The translations under genes and the position numbers were made by a program. 64,000 nt of DNA, taken from assembly GCA_013399695.1 (NCBI GenBank), contig VXAU01003708.1, forward strand, positions 36,266 to 100,265. The letters are read 5' to 3'. Under the pieces are notes generated by a model. The model made no database searches and was not told where the DNA came from. It saw nothing but the letters and a program-made list of their open reading frames with translations. Shown piece after piece: positions 23,001-36,700 of this stretch (the stretch's first letter is position 1; every line of letters begins with the position of its first letter). Source of the DNA: Formicarius rufipectus. Taxonomy: Eukaryota > Chordata > Aves > Passeriformes > Formicariidae.

Positions 23001-26000
23001 ACACATTTGCAAAATAAAATATTTTTTTAATCCCTGCTGTACTTGTCTCTAACAGCTTCAAAAAGTGACAGAAGTAACTGAAAACCACTGCAGGAAGTTA
23101 CCCTTACCAACAAGATAAAACATTCCTCAGGACAGGGAATTTTTCCCTTAGCACAAGATCCCTAGGGGGGAAAAAAATAAATGCACAGAAAACAGATAAC
23201 TAAACTTAAATTAATAACCAATAAATAAACAAAATTAAAAGTCTGCTCCTGCTTGCTGAGAGATTTCATTATTTGTGTGAGGCCCTGCTGTAGCTGAAAC
23301 TCTCAGCTTTCTACCTCACAAATTTATTAAATATGACAGAAAAGCACCAAGAAGATGGGAGAATAGTGCAAGAAGCAGAAATCTTCCTAGGAGCTGGTGT
23401 TAACTTATTCACAGTGCCAGGCAAGCACAGCGATGGGAGCTTCTCCTCAGGCTCTCCTGCACTGATCCCAATGCCCAGGAGATGGAGCAAACCTTCAGAT
23501 TTTATAGGGTTTTCTACAAACATTTAGGGATGGGATGGGCCATTGTGGAGGCTTCTCACCCACCCAGGAGCTGCAAACATTGCTGCTGCAGTGCTCACAC
23601 TTAGCACTGAACAACCAAGATCATAAATGCAAAGTCACATCACATATTGAGCCACTTTGGCCAACCGGTTTGACCTAAATATACTGGGTCAAATTTAAAG
23701 ATTTGTGATCTTTAAAGGCTTGTCTGTGCTCAGGGATGGGGATCCTGGCCTGAGCCTTGTCCCTCATGGTGCCTGCACTGGAGGAATGCCCTCCCACATC
23801 TCGGAGTATTTCTGTTCAAAACAGCAGAGAAAAAGCAGACAGCAATTAAAACCATGAGGTATGGCTTGTTTTAGCTCAGGGCCCTAATGCCTTTTTAAGG
23901 ATTCCTGGCAAGGACTGGGTTTTATTCTTCTTTATCCACCAACTAAAAGCACTTGGAAATGCTCCACTACGTACAGATTTAAGTGGGGTTTTATTTCCCC
24001 TCCATGCTCCCATCACCACCATCTATCTTCTGAAGAGAGGGATGTTTGTGAAACTAAACCTCGTGGGTCTGGTGTTTCACCCTGCTCACCTCTTGGCTTT
24101 GTTCTGATCATACCAAATAAGAATTTCTAGATATTTATTCACCCTGGAAGAGGCAGGAAAGATTCCAGGAGGAGCACAAGAGGCAGGAAGGCTCTTCTCG
24201 TCAATGCTGCTGGTCAGGCACTAGATGTCCTCAGTTACCCTGGTGAGGAAGGCTGTGGTTACACAGCAAAGCACACAGATGAGGCAGGAATTCAAACAAG
24301 GCACAGGCAATTTGCATTTCAGCTGTGAACAAACAAGATCGTGATTAAAAGTATGTCTTTGATACCTCTTCAGGTGCATTAAACAGACCCGGTTTCTGGG
24401 AACACTGGTACACACACATCAGAACATCACTCAAGAAATGACACAAAGCAAACTGGAGGTCTGCAAAAGGTGAAGTTAAGGGTCCTTGGGAACAACTACT
24501 AAAAGTTGGATACCACCAGGATCACCAGATCCCTTGCTGGCAATGGGCAGGAGATGCCATGGGAATGGTGTGGGCCCACCCCCTTCCCTCTGCCACCCAC
24601 GACTGACCTTACGCAACATCTGAGAACGAGAAACTGAATTTCTTATTTATTGCTCATCTGGACCTCCTTCTCCACTCTGTACTTCCACCCTTCATAAAAG
24701 TTCCTAAGAACACAACTCTTGCAGGGCTGGACATGCAGAGAATGACAAGGAAGGTTCAAGTGCTACAGCTGCCACCGCTCCACTTCCATTTCCAGCTCCT
24801 TCACAGGTCAGCTCTTGGCTTACTGGAAATTGCTACCAGGCTCTGAACTCTGGCCCCAGAGGTTTTATACCCAGTATACCCAACTACAGCAAACCATCCT
24901 CAACACTCTAACCCACCTCCAATTCCCCAAATCATCTGAAATCTGCCTGGTCCCATCCCAGTAAGCTGGGAGGCCAGGCTGAGTGCCAGTGCTGGATGTG
25001 TTGGGCTGAGCTAAATCCTGGCCACTGATGGAAAAGCCAACATAAAACTCAATGGCTACAGCATTAAAAATAAAGGAATGCAAACAATGCTTTAAATAGG
25101 GCACAGACTTTGTTACACACCTCATTTCCTTTTTAAATGAAAAGCTTTCAGAGTGCTGATAAATAATTGCCAGCCTGTACTGGATACCATGAGCTCTGGG
25201 TAAGGAACAGGACTTTGGACCACTCAGCTTCCTGCTCAAAGCACCGACAGTTTAAAGCAGCCAGGAGCATGAGTCAATGAATGAAGAATTTGTAAACAGA
25301 CAAACCTCAAAAACTATTTGGAGAAATGGAACAGTATGAAGACATGGGGGTATTTTTAGTAGGCACACCTGCAAGTTCTTGTTAATACCCATTTTCACCA
25401 GAAACCTGGAAATAAGAATAAAATTCAGTGGTGGCTGTGAAGTTTATGGATGTCACAAAAAGCAGGCAATAACAAATAACTCTGAAGAGAGGAGAGTGAG
25501 ACTGAATAACCTCAACTGCTAGGTGACCAGGATGCAGAAGCAGTGGTACATCTAGAAGCCAAGACTCTTATTGAAAGGAGGGTATAAATTCAAAAGAGGA
25601 TCCAGCAGAGGAGCAACACAACCCCCAGAGCCATGTTCCAAATGGGAAAGGCTGTGCTAATTTTCAGGTGCAAGGACAGACAAGCAAGAAGTATTTTCAA
25701 CAACATGAGGCCACCTCTACCTATTTACCATTGCCAGGCTGGGGCTGGGCAGCAGGTCCAGGTATATCACGCCTCCCATGAGGATGCTGAGGGAGCCCAG
25801 CTCAGATCCTTCAGGGCAGCTGATGGAGAGGCAGAAATTCTGACTTACAGATGGGTTTTGGGAGTCTCTGAACTGCCCTGGGAAAAGCTTCCCTCAGACA
25901 AGGCCACTGACCCTTTGCACACAGCCTAACACCACCAAACGAAACCAGACCATGGTGACTTACTGAATGCCCTGAAATAACACACACTGCAGTTTTCCAA

Positions 26001-26040
26001 GCACTCGAGGAGAAACAGGAGGAATGCTGAAGTGGTTTTG
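17069..26040. other. Intergenic region between LMOD3 and FRMD4B 3' end
   Basis: About 9 kb with no recognisable coding exon, tRNA or obvious transposable element. ORFs are short, at most about 130 codons, and show no known motif. A T-run followed by cag (17778-17793) mimics a + strand splice acceptor. A strong TATA-like and CArG-like sequence for the - strand lies at 22181-22190. Any LMOD3 upstream promoter or enhancers should be here. Confidence 0.6.
22181..22190 (-). promoter_or_regulatory. TATA / CArG-like element upstream of LMOD3
   Basis: The - strand reads ggctatataagggagggg across this point. It contains TATATAAG, close to the canonical TATA box, and ctatataagg, a one-mismatch CArG box. 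The orientation suits LMOD3, about 5.3 kb upstream of its first coding exon. No clear first-exon donor was found just downstream, so promoter function is conjecture. Confidence 0.3.
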
Positions 26041-27628
26041 GTAGCACACTTTTTAGTTTATTGACCTATACAAAATAATAGGTCTAAAAAATTCAGAAGT
26101 AGTAAAAGAATAAGCAAAAAGAGCTTTCGCATTTCTAGAAGGCTATACAAATATGCAAACCCAAGGAAATAAGTTATTTTTTATTTTGTTTTTGTCCGTT
26201 TAATTCCAAACCGTGACTCTAATAATACAAACGACTAAGTACCAGCTTAACAAGTGTGTCCTTCTGTATATATTACATGCTCTGGAATATTGGTAAAAAA
26301 CATCAAAAAAGTTTATCAGAAACTTTTCTATTCACAATATGAACAAGGAGTAACTAATCCTTTGTATAAAAGAACAAAAGAGCACCATTTCTGGAATCCT
26401 GAAGCACAAGTACAGCTGAGAAACAAGAGAGATTTCACCCTATGCAGACGAGTCGTTGGGAATCTTGCAGGATAACCCATGCTAAGTTGTTCCTACAGAT
26501 GGATGAGGTGAGGTAGGTTTATCCCTCTTCAACCAAGACTGCAGTCATGTGGGTTTTTTCCTACACAAATGGTTTGGTGGAAACGCTGTTCTGTCACTTA
26601 GTGACTCTGCAACACACCTGGCAGTTCAGGTGACTCGTGGTACAATCCTAATGCCCCTCATTTTAAGGCACCCACTTGGCTGTTTGTGTTTGCATCCACC
26701 TCAAAATACTGGCCATCACTACCAAATTGTTCCCTGTGGGATCACTGGAGCTCCCCAGTGCGGATCCACTGCAGCAGGGCAACATGGAACTGTCACCCGA
26801 TGAACAGGGGTCACCATGCAGCCACTGTGAAAATTTGCCTACTCCTCCACACAGCTGTACCATGGATAGGTCATTAAATGGGTCTTTATTAATGATGCTT
26901 TATCATGGAAAAGAGTTCAACATTTTACTGCTTCTGTTTCCAAAATCCACAACCGCCCATAGTTTTACATGACATATCGTGTCAGCAAGTTTTCTTTCCA
27001 GAACCCGCTTGTGGTGCTAACAAACACTCTTCACAACACCCCCAAAACTAGATAAACTCATTCAAACCTCTGTAACAAAAAAACCCCAGCTTTCCTTCAA
27101 GTAATGTTCCAATACTGATTCAGTCACCCTTTGCCTCACTCACACACACAGCATCTATCCTTCATAAGCCTATGAAAGTCCTTCCAGGTCATCATAAGCC
27201 ATGGCAGAACAAATTTTCATTTTCTTCTTCTTTCAGACATCAGAATTGTGCTCCTAGAATTCCCGGGTTTTCCATAACAGTATCCTTTTCACATTTTTAT
27301 TTTTTCCTCTGAGGTTTGCCTTCAACACCTTCCAATCTTCCAAAAAAGTGCTTGCTAAGTATAAATACTTCAACCAAGTGCTGCATAATAGTCACAGATG
27401 ACCTGTGGCTCGCCCTGGCTCACGTGGGCCATCCGGATACACAAAGAGATGCCTTTCGTGGTAAGACTTTGCTGCTCTGTCCCTCTTGATGCTGATTTTA
27501 ATCTTCCCCAGCCAAAGAGCCTGCTTCCTCTTTTTGTTCAGCTTGGAAGTTCCACCCGAGATCCGCCTCGGAGTCACAGCATTTTGTGCAAGGCACGCAG
27601 GGGTAGGAATGTGGGGGCCACAGGAGCG
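26041..27628 (-). other. FRMD4B: FRMD4B 3' UTR
   Basis: This follows the FRMD4B stop codon on the - strand. AATAAA (seen as tttatt) occurs at 27296-27301, 26885-26890 and 26057-26062. The last is followed by an aaaaagtgtgcta stretch and then lower-complexity intergenic DNA, so it is taken as the distal end. The 3' UTR is about 1.6 kb. ORFs within it, such as 27398-27853 on the + strand, are chance or antisense shadows. Confidence 0.65.
26057..26062 (-). terminator. FRMD4B: Distal FRMD4B poly(A) signal AATAAA
   Basis: The complement reads AATAAA, with a short GT-containing downstream element toward 26040. Earlier AATAAA hexamers at 26885-26890 and 27296-27301 could serve shorter transcripts. 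Confidence 0.5.
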
Positions 27629-27749
27629 CTACACGAGCGTCCCGGGCTTGGAGTCCTCGTGCCAGAACAACCTCTGCTCGTTGCTGGGCAAGTCTTCTTC
27701 CAGCCCATCCTCATCGTCACCACCCAACTGGCTCGGCTCCACGTAGGTT
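27629..27749 (-). CDS. FRMD4B: FRMD4B last coding exon
   Basis: After acceptor ctcttccag the exon encodes TYVEPSQLGG, an acidic stretch, NEQRLFWHEDSKPGTLV and the TAG stop at 27631-27629. The first base completes an arginine codon from the previous exon. The final residues TLV fit a class I PDZ ligand. Confidence 0.94.
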
Positions 27750-30700
27750 CTGGAAGAGAGACACGGCACCGGGGTCAGCTGAGGGTCGACCCCACAACCC
27801 CAAATTCATGCACCTCGCTTAGGCTTAAAGCAATGCTGTTCACTCCTCTGTAATTCGGGTCCAAACACAAAGCCAGTTTTTGTTGTGTAATTAGGAAAAT
27901 TGTGTGCAACAGGTACCTCAGCTGATCAGAAATGTCATGGGATCACTGAGTGGCTCGGAGTTCGAGGGACCTTAAAGATCAACTCGTTCCAACCCCCCTG
28001 CCCTGGGACACCTTCCTCTAGACCCGGTTGTTCCAAGCTCCATCCAGCCTGGATGAGCACTGTCAAGACTGCTGAGCACATTGATTGCTTGTTTGTCATG
28101 ATCACATTAAAGAAGCAAATAGAACAATCAGACAAGCAATTCGGAATATGGGAAATTAATAGCTAATAAACTTCATTTACATAAAGCTGCCAGTATAAGC
28201 TGAATTTTCAAATCTCAATTATAGGAAATTAAGAAATTAGTAGAAACTGTATTTTTAAACACTGTTGCTGTGGATATTTAAAAGCACTGTGATACAACAG
28301 CCCATGGCATTTAGCTTAGGAAAAAAGCAAGATCTTGTAGCAGCTTTCATATATTCTCTTACACTTTCATTTATTTTAAAACAAACAAAATTAAAAATTC
28401 AGTATTTTCACACAAGTCAGTCTGGCAGCCAGCACAAACTGCAACCCACAAAGCAGGAGGCACACATGGGGGTGGGGTACTTACTACGGCTGGCTACACT
28501 CTGTGTAAGTGTATTTAAATGTGATGGCATTTGTGGGGGCAGAGTCACTCCCCAGGGCAGGAGCTCTCTGTCCCTACTGCCAACAGCCAGCCTACTACAG
28601 TGGGAGGAGGAATAGACTGAAAATGCCAAGCAGAGACAGTGAGAGAGTTGCAGCAATTCCTGCAAGGACTGAGCAGACCCTGGGCTCCCCACAGCCCTTG
28701 GGGAAGCCTCCATGAGCAGGGGGGTCTCTGCAAGCAGCAGCACAATCCCTGTGTTCCTGGGTCCAGCTCTGCCACGGGAGATGCACTTGCCAGAGGTGGG
28801 ACTGCCTTTGAATGCTAGTGCTAAGACATGAGGCTGAGGTGTTTCCTTTCCCTGTTTTTCCAAAAGTTCGCCAGTATAAGCCCTACAGCTTCAAAATCGA
28901 ACAGGACTGTGTCCTGCCAAGTGCTCATGGGGTGCAGGAGATCCCCCCAACAGAGGGAGAGTGAGAGGGACTGGGCTCTGAGGGTGCTCTGCCCACAATA
29001 TTGCTCAGAGCATCACAGCCACCAGGGAGTGCAAGACCTTTGATAGTCCAGCACCAGCCAGATGAAAAGGATGTTGTACAGCCATGAGTTCAGCCTGCAC
29101 TATGACTGCTCACCCCTTCCTTGAGAGTCAGCAGAAAAGGTAGTGGGGCTACAGCTAATCTACATAGAGAAAACCTCCTCTCAAGACATCGGTTTTATAA
29201 GTAGTCTTCATCCTGGCTCTTTGAAATCAAGCTGATTTTCTCAGTTTTAAGAGCCTGTGAAATGCAGGAGGAAGGGCAGAAAATCCAGCTCTCACCTGTT
29301 CTGCACAGGAAGGTTGCCATAAACATTCCCATAACAGCTGGCGTAGGATGAATGAGACAACGTATCGTAGTCTGAATGGCCCAGTGCAACCGGGTTTCGC
29401 CAGTTCCCAGCAGTGTTTGCAGAAGATGCTGGAATTAAAAAAAGAAAATACACCAAATTAGATAATTCTCCAGTAAAATCAGTTGAGGCAAATGAGCCAG
29501 TTCTCATCAGCAACCCCTCCTGGCTTTTGCAGGACACACAGGCAGACAATGCAAACACAAAATATGATTTACAAGCCCTCTAGGGAGGAAAGCAGCATAC
29601 AGGAGGTGTTCTGGAGCTAGGGAATCTCATAAAAAAAGACTTTCTCACACATTCAGCAATGTCCGTGGACCGTGTTTTGGAAGCCATCACCACTGCATTT
29701 ACATGGCACAAAGTTTTGTACATTGCTTCTGGTTGGTAAATAGACCTGTTTAAAACCCAAATGGCTCTCTGTAAGCACAACAGTCCAGGGAAGCACAAAG
29801 AGTGCTTTTAACCTTAGGAGAAGGTAACACTCAAGACTTTCTTCAACAAAACAACAAGGCCTTACTTAGCTCCTCATCCACCTTCCAGAGTTGTAGCCTG
29901 GCTCCCACTCTGCTGAGTTCACTGAGGCAGCAAAGCGGGGACGCAACTGAACACACAGCAGGGACTTAAAAAAACACTCAGCATAGATGAAATCAGACAT
30001 TACCTGAAGAGAAAGACGACACCCGACTGCTCGGAGAGCATGGCGTCTGCAGGCCAGCAAAGCCCAAACTCCTCTGAGATCCTCTGTCAGACTCAAAGCC
30101 TGCCTGCAGGCTGTGACCCTGCTCCTTCTGGCTGGAGGCACGTTGGTACCAACCGCGGAGATGCTCTGCTACTAAGGCCTTGTGAATGTTTTTGGTTATG
30201 TGCTCTGTTTTAGCAACCTGCTTCCTGGGAAGCCTTAGGGTTGCATAGGGGTTATGTGGCACCTTGTCCACCTCGTCCTCGTGGTAAGAGCGGAATTCCC
30301 TGTAGCGGTCGTAGCCGTAATGTGCCGACGAGCGGTAGGAGGGGTTGACACTGTACTGCCCCTCCGTGTCACTCTCATAAACATACCCTCCATTGTAATA
30401 GACATCAGGTTCGGTGTATGGGGAGTATCCAGAAATATAGTAATGAGAGGAAGGCTGCTCTTGGGTTTTGTGGTAGACACCATTGCGGACTTCCTTGTGG
30501 GTGAGGTTTGGCATACTGCCTGAATTTGCAGCGGAGATGTTGTGTTTCTTTGACCGTCTTCGCCCCCTGGTCCTGTTGTCGAGTGTCTGAGTGGTGTAGT
30601 ATGGATTGGGAGTGGGTGTAACGCAGTAATACTCTGCACTCGACTGGCTCGTGTAGGATGACCCGTCGTCGAGGATCTCCGTGCTGCTGCTTCGCTGGGA

Positions 30701-33700
30701 CTTGGAGAGGGTGAAGGGTGACTTTTCAGCAGGAGCCTCGGAGAGCAGGTGGGTTTGGGATTCCAGGCTGCCACTGCGCTGCCGGCAGTGGTGTGGGGAA
30801 ACATCTGGCCTGCAATAACACAGATGTTGGTCGGTTCAAGGCAGTCACACACAAACATACACACAGAGCTGGAGAGAGCATGCATGGACATGTCAGCTGC
30901 CTCCCTGATCCAAGCACAACACAAATCCAGCCTTATCTTTTCCTCACGGAATATTTGCATCACAAGAAACTCAGTTTGCCTGAACTCTGTATTTGTTGTA
31001 ACGGTGGGAGACTCCTCATATAATCATCTGTCATGGTGAGCAAGGTTAATCTGTGACAGTGGTATACACAGCAAAGGTCACAAGCACACTTTTGGTAATG
31101 ATTCACAGGAGGGCTCCCCCAGTTTTTAAGCAGGTAACGCCTACAACAAGTAACAAGCTGGGAGAAGAACACAGAAAGGTGGGTATCCTGTGGCTCCATC
31201 TCTCAAGGCTGCATTACCCCAATCAAACAAACCCTGAGCTCTTGATAACATTATAAGATTCACAGCATCTCCTGTTCCCCAGTGTAGAGTCTCAGCTGTA
31301 ACACAGATGAGCTCACATTGCAGCTCTCTTCCCATAGCAATAGCACCAACTGATGCTTTGAGAGCCTGACTGTAGGGAAAGCTGTATGGTAAAGGACCCT
31401 CGCCCTCTTAACACCATTAGCTTTCATTTTTCAGCTGCTTAAGACAGAGGTGGCACTGAAAGCAAAGGTCCCTTACTGTAAGTGGCTGCTGCTGTAGGCA
31501 TTGCGTGTGAGCACGGGGGTTGTGGGCATGCTCCTCCCGCCGTGGGGCTGGGGCGGCCGGTCCAGTGTGCGGTAGGGGCTGCTGTGAGTGGAGAGCACGT
31601 CCCTGTAACAGAGGACAAAACCCCATTGAGGTTCAGCACAAGTTGCACCACACCAAGTATGAGCATCTGAAGTCATAAAAAGATTTAAAAAAACCAAACA
31701 CCAAAGGGCAGAACAAACAAGGAAGGGCAAAACTGGATGTGCTTCCCCACGTAAAGAACGTAGCTAACTTGGAAATAAAACTCAACCCCCTCCCTGTGGT
31801 TCAAGGGAGGTCTTCAGAGGATGACTGGTAGGAAAAGCTGCTGCCAAAGGGCAGAAGCATGAAGGAGAAGAGACAGAGCAGGCAACAGAGAAGCAAAGGA
31901 GTCGGGTTTTGAAATGAACATATCACAGTGAAATGGTTACATATGGCTGTAATTCGACTTCCACACTTCACATGTTCTGCTTATCTTGAAGGGCAGGTGA
32001 GAAAAAAGCAAGAACATGACGTTGCTCAAAACTCTTCAACATTTTTAAGCATGCCTTCAACAGACTGCTCACACAAGACACAGTCCAAGACATATCAGGA
32101 TCAGGGGGAATCCTTACACTGAGAAGAGCTGGCACCAGAACAGACTCACAGGGCACTATCACAGAACCATCTGCAGAGCTACTGCTCTCAGTGCGCTCCA
32201 TGGAGTTGTTGTTCTAGCTCAGGAAGTGCCCAAATCCTATGGATACATATAGCTGGCACTGATGGAAGCTGGTTGAACTCCAGTAACTCTGCTTGTACAT
32301 AGAGAATTGCTCTCAACAAATTATGTCTGCTTTGAGAACGTACCTGCTGAAACACCGATACCATCAGGAGGGGTGGGTAGGGTTTGGTGTTATCTTAAAC
32401 ACCAACGTTAGGAAAACCACGAGTTACTTAAATACCACTGAAAACAAACTCCAGAAATAGAGATAAAGGCTAAGAGTACTGGTGGGCACAACTCCTTAAA
32501 TAGAGCCTTTGCTATTAAATTTCTCACCTATCTTGAACCTCTTCACAAAAACTACAGCACTCCTCTTCAGTTTTAAAGACTGTGACAACTACTTATATAC
32601 ACTTCTGATGCTAAACAGAAAATTTAGCTCCCAACAGCAAATCCTCTAATGCCAGAAGAGCTCTGCTGGAGTGTCTGCAGTGGCAGGAGCTGGGTAGGAT
32701 GGAGCTCACACCAGCAGGTGGAGAGGACAGCAGCAAAATGTGCCTACCTGGAGTGTCTGGTTTCCAAGAGCTGCTCATTTATGGATGATTTTCTGAGATG
32801 AATTCTCTCCACTCCGAGGGACTTTGGTGGAGGGAGTCTTGGAGAAAGCTGTGCAGAGCTGGGTCTCTGTGCTGCCACTGGAAGTGATTCACTGACTGTC
32901 AGAAGGGAATAAGGCTTTTGTTAGCAAAATCCTTGGTATTTTTGCCCTGTACACAAATCTGTGGCCCCTAAGGAGAAGCATTTTGCACTAGAGACAATGA
33001 CAAAACTGTGGATCTAGAAAGGTTCTCCTGCCTGCACTGAGCTCTCCTCCACACAGACAGGACATTGCAGAGGCTCCTACATATCCCAGCACCACCAGCT
33101 CCTGGAGAGATTACACCCAGCTTGAGGCTGTGCCAGATCAAAAAATGGAACTTCCTTGGGAAAACATCTGTTTGCAGAGCAATCCTTTGCAGGGCCAAGG
33201 AGGCACGCTCAGCCTCTGCAAAGACCAGTTCCTGTCCCTCACCTTCCAGCTCTTACTTGAAAATTACATTTTAAAAATTAAGTTTTGAAATACAACCTAA
33301 AAGGGACTGACTTCAAACGTGACTGAATGAGCAAAGACAACTGACAGACACATTTGGCTGAAGGCAATTGGGAAGATGCTGGTTTGATCCTTCTTCTCAC
33401 TTTGCTTAGGGCACAGCTCAGGTTCTGACAGAGCCAACAGGAAACTCCAACTAATACATATAAATGCAGGACCAGCATCACAGAGAACATGTTCACAAGC
33501 CTGGCTCTACTTCTGCTTGTACAAGCAGGAGTCAGGTGTAACTGCATTTTAAAGCACCAGGTGGGTTGCACCAGTCTAAAACCGGGATAAAGTGAGATCA
33601 GAATCAGGCCCGAACTGAAAAGTGAGTAATGATTTAGATAATGTTTGTCCCCAAATGATGATCATCCAGTTTAAGGGAGAGGCAAGCCAAGACCTTTCCA

Positions 33701-36700
33701 CCTTGTGGAACAGGGTGTGAGTGTGTGTCTCTGGGTGTGTGTGTTAAATGAGTAAGCTGAGCAAATACCAACCCATGCAAGATGCAAGCTCACTAGGGAA
33801 CAGATAAATGTAAACAGAGCGCTAATATCTGTGACTGTTCCACTTTTCTGGAAGTTTTATGGTAGCTGTGAGGACAGAAGGACTGGGTTAATCCTCCAAG
33901 CTCCTAAGTCCTTCAGCCTCTCATCCAGCTCTGGCCATGTCCTAAGGATCTAGTATTTGACATCCAGAGTGCCTTCAACTTGGTCATGTTAAAACCAACT
34001 GCCTTCTCTAAAGATGACTCAGATCAGCCTACAGAGCAGAAACTTTCAAGAACTAAACCACTGAGAGGGAAGACATTCCTGATAAGCTGGTTTTTGTTCT
34101 GCTACAAAGTAATTTATCATTCAAAGCCACCAATATCATTGAATCATAGAATGGTTTAGGTTGGAAGGGATCTTAAAGATCATCTAGTTCCAAACCCCTG
34201 CCACAGGCAGTGATACCTTCTACTAAATCAGGTCACTCAAAACCCCATCTAATCTGGCCTTGAACACTTCAGGGATAGGAAATGTTAAGGGACATCAAGT
34301 CAAAAGAATGTCTCTGAACAAACACACTCCATAGGAAGAAAAGGATAAGCATCATACCATCATCATAGGTGGTTGTGTCAGACAGGGAGCTGCTCTCAGA
34401 TGGAATTATATCATCTGTGAATGAAAACAAACACTTTAATCACAGGAGATCCAACATCAATTTCAAAATAGTTTCTTTCCTACAGCTTCAGAGCCAGCTA
34501 CTACTTGGAATGCTGCAATCCATTTCCTTTAGACCCCAAGCCCGAAGACAGTCCTGTTTCATGTCATCACTTTGTGTCTTTGCTGCAGCTCAGCAAGCGA
34601 CTGAGGGAATTATCAAAGGAGATATTGGTTTTTTATCTGCAGCAGGAATCAGGCCAAGATTTACAAAGGTGTTTTCCACCCAACTTCCAACAGATCTCAC
34701 AGGGTGTTTTGGTGCTTCAATAGGAGTTAGGAACCTACACAGACATGTAGATCTTGGCTGTTAGCATCTAATCTCCCCCAGGTACACCTGAAACCCCACC
34801 AGGTAGATATAAAAACCCTCTTGAAATTTGGCATTCATTTTTTTAATGTTTCATCAGCAGATTGTTTCAATTAAACTAGTATCAATCCAGAATAATTCCA
34901 CTGATTTCCATCATGTTTTTGCAAATTCCAGCAGCACAGAAAGCAGGAACTGTTGCGTGAACATACACTTTTTTTTTTGTTGTTTCTTTTACCTTTTATT
35001 ATTTATTCAAAGCATTTTGCAATGCACCTGTCTGTCCTCTCACCTTGGTACTACACACTGCATTTCTCTTAGAAACAGCCTGTCATGCCTTGCTAAGGTT
35101 TGGACCAACCAGCAGCAGAAGAGAATTTAGGCTGTACTAGAGATAATTAACCCACAGAAGATTCTGCTCCTAGGCTGCTTCTGGCAAGATTCAGCACTGG
35201 TGGGATAAAAAGTCTCCGTGACCCTCCATGCATGAGAGAAAGGAAGCAACAAAAGCTGACAGTGGCATCCGCTGTGTGTGTGACACCTGGTTGTCCCACC
35301 AGCCATCACCAGCACAGGCAACGCACCCTGCTCTCTGGCTGTCACAATTTGCTGTGAGGAAAGGTCTGGTTACAACAACTTGATAAGTAGAGCAGCTGTT
35401 CCAGAACAGCAGAAATCAGGGCTGGCCCCTGCCCTGGAGGGTCTTGTCAGACCACCAAGGATGGGCTGCAGCTCTCTTTGCAACCTGACACTGGGAAAAG
35501 CTTCAGGGGAACTGATTCATGTGGATTTGACCATGGGGTGGTAAAGATGGAACTGGGCCCAGTGCAGGGAGGGGAAAAAAACTACCTAGGAAAAGAAAAA
35601 AGCTAAAGCCTAAAGCTACATTGCTGGATTCAGGTGGGGTCTGCAGTGCTGACATATTCAGATGTGTCGACACACCTGAATTTAAATCCCAAATCTGTAC
35701 AGTTTCCTGCAAAATGGGCAAAAACTCTGGGCTACAAAGGAAGTAAAGAGAAAGTGCAATATGGGGAGCAGTCCAATATTTCCTTCGCTTCCTATCCCTT
35801 GGGGCCGGGATGAAAACAGCTATGGTTTGATTCAATAAATCAATGTAACACAGTATTTCTAACGAGTCATTCCCCAAACTCTCAGACGCAAGTGACTCAT
35901 CACAGCTCAGCCTTCTGAAAGCTGTACCTTGAACCCAAGAGTACTGCTGGTGATGGTGACAATGTTACACAAAATCAATCACTGAATCAGACCACAGCTC
36001 TGCTTCAGGTAAACAAATCCACACTGCAGCACAAGGACCTGGAACTGGAAGGGAATGCAGCTGCTTATTGCTGGCTAAGTACTGCAGTCCCTAACTCCTG
36101 GGAGACCCTTCAAGGCATGAAGTCTCATCCCTTCTGGCTGTGCCCACCTTTTCAGACAGCAAACAAGGATGTCATGTATTAAATGATGGGCTTAATGCAT
36201 AAGGGACCAACTCCCAAGTCACCTGTTTGCACAAGAGGACAAAATGATGCCAAGAAAAACAAGAGCACCCTAGATGGATGCTGCCTCACTGCACTCTCGC
36301 TGCTCACTGGCCTTCCTGGTTGTTACCACACACCGCTTGTCCCAGGTAATACAGGACCTTTCACAATTAGTACCCAGACTGGTGAGCAAGACACTGGGAA
36401 AAACAGATGTTTCCTTCCTCTCTGTCAATCAGGAACTAGCTGGGCCACATTAAATAGCGATCATCAGCCTTTCAGAGTAAGCACCTTGTGATGATGGATA
36501 GCCCAGTGCTGCCATGGCGTGTGATGGGTAAGGAGCCAAGCCAAGCCCTCAACAGGAATGGCACCTGGCAAAAGTTTCCCCAACAGACACCTGGCAGTGC
36601 ACAGGAGAAGGGTCTCTTCCAGGGAAAACACACATAGGCAACAGGTCATGTCTCAAGGGTCAGTAACAGGGCACAACCAGAAACAGCAGAAAAATCTTGC

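Larger units (their letters stand above)
32896..34357 (-). other. FRMD4B: FRMD4B intron with CR1 and a (TG)n tract
   Basis: A 1.46 kb intron, donor gtatga at 34357-34352. It contains an imperfect TG repeat at 33715-33744 and a CR1 3' fragment at 34137-34281. Confidence 0.88.

Noticed and set aside
27398..27853. 151-codon + strand ORF
   Set aside because: Antisense of the FRMD4B last exon and 3' UTR.
30235..30963. 242-codon - strand ORF
   Set aside because: Wrong frame over the large FRMD4B exon; the correct frame carries all the conserved FRMD4 motifs.
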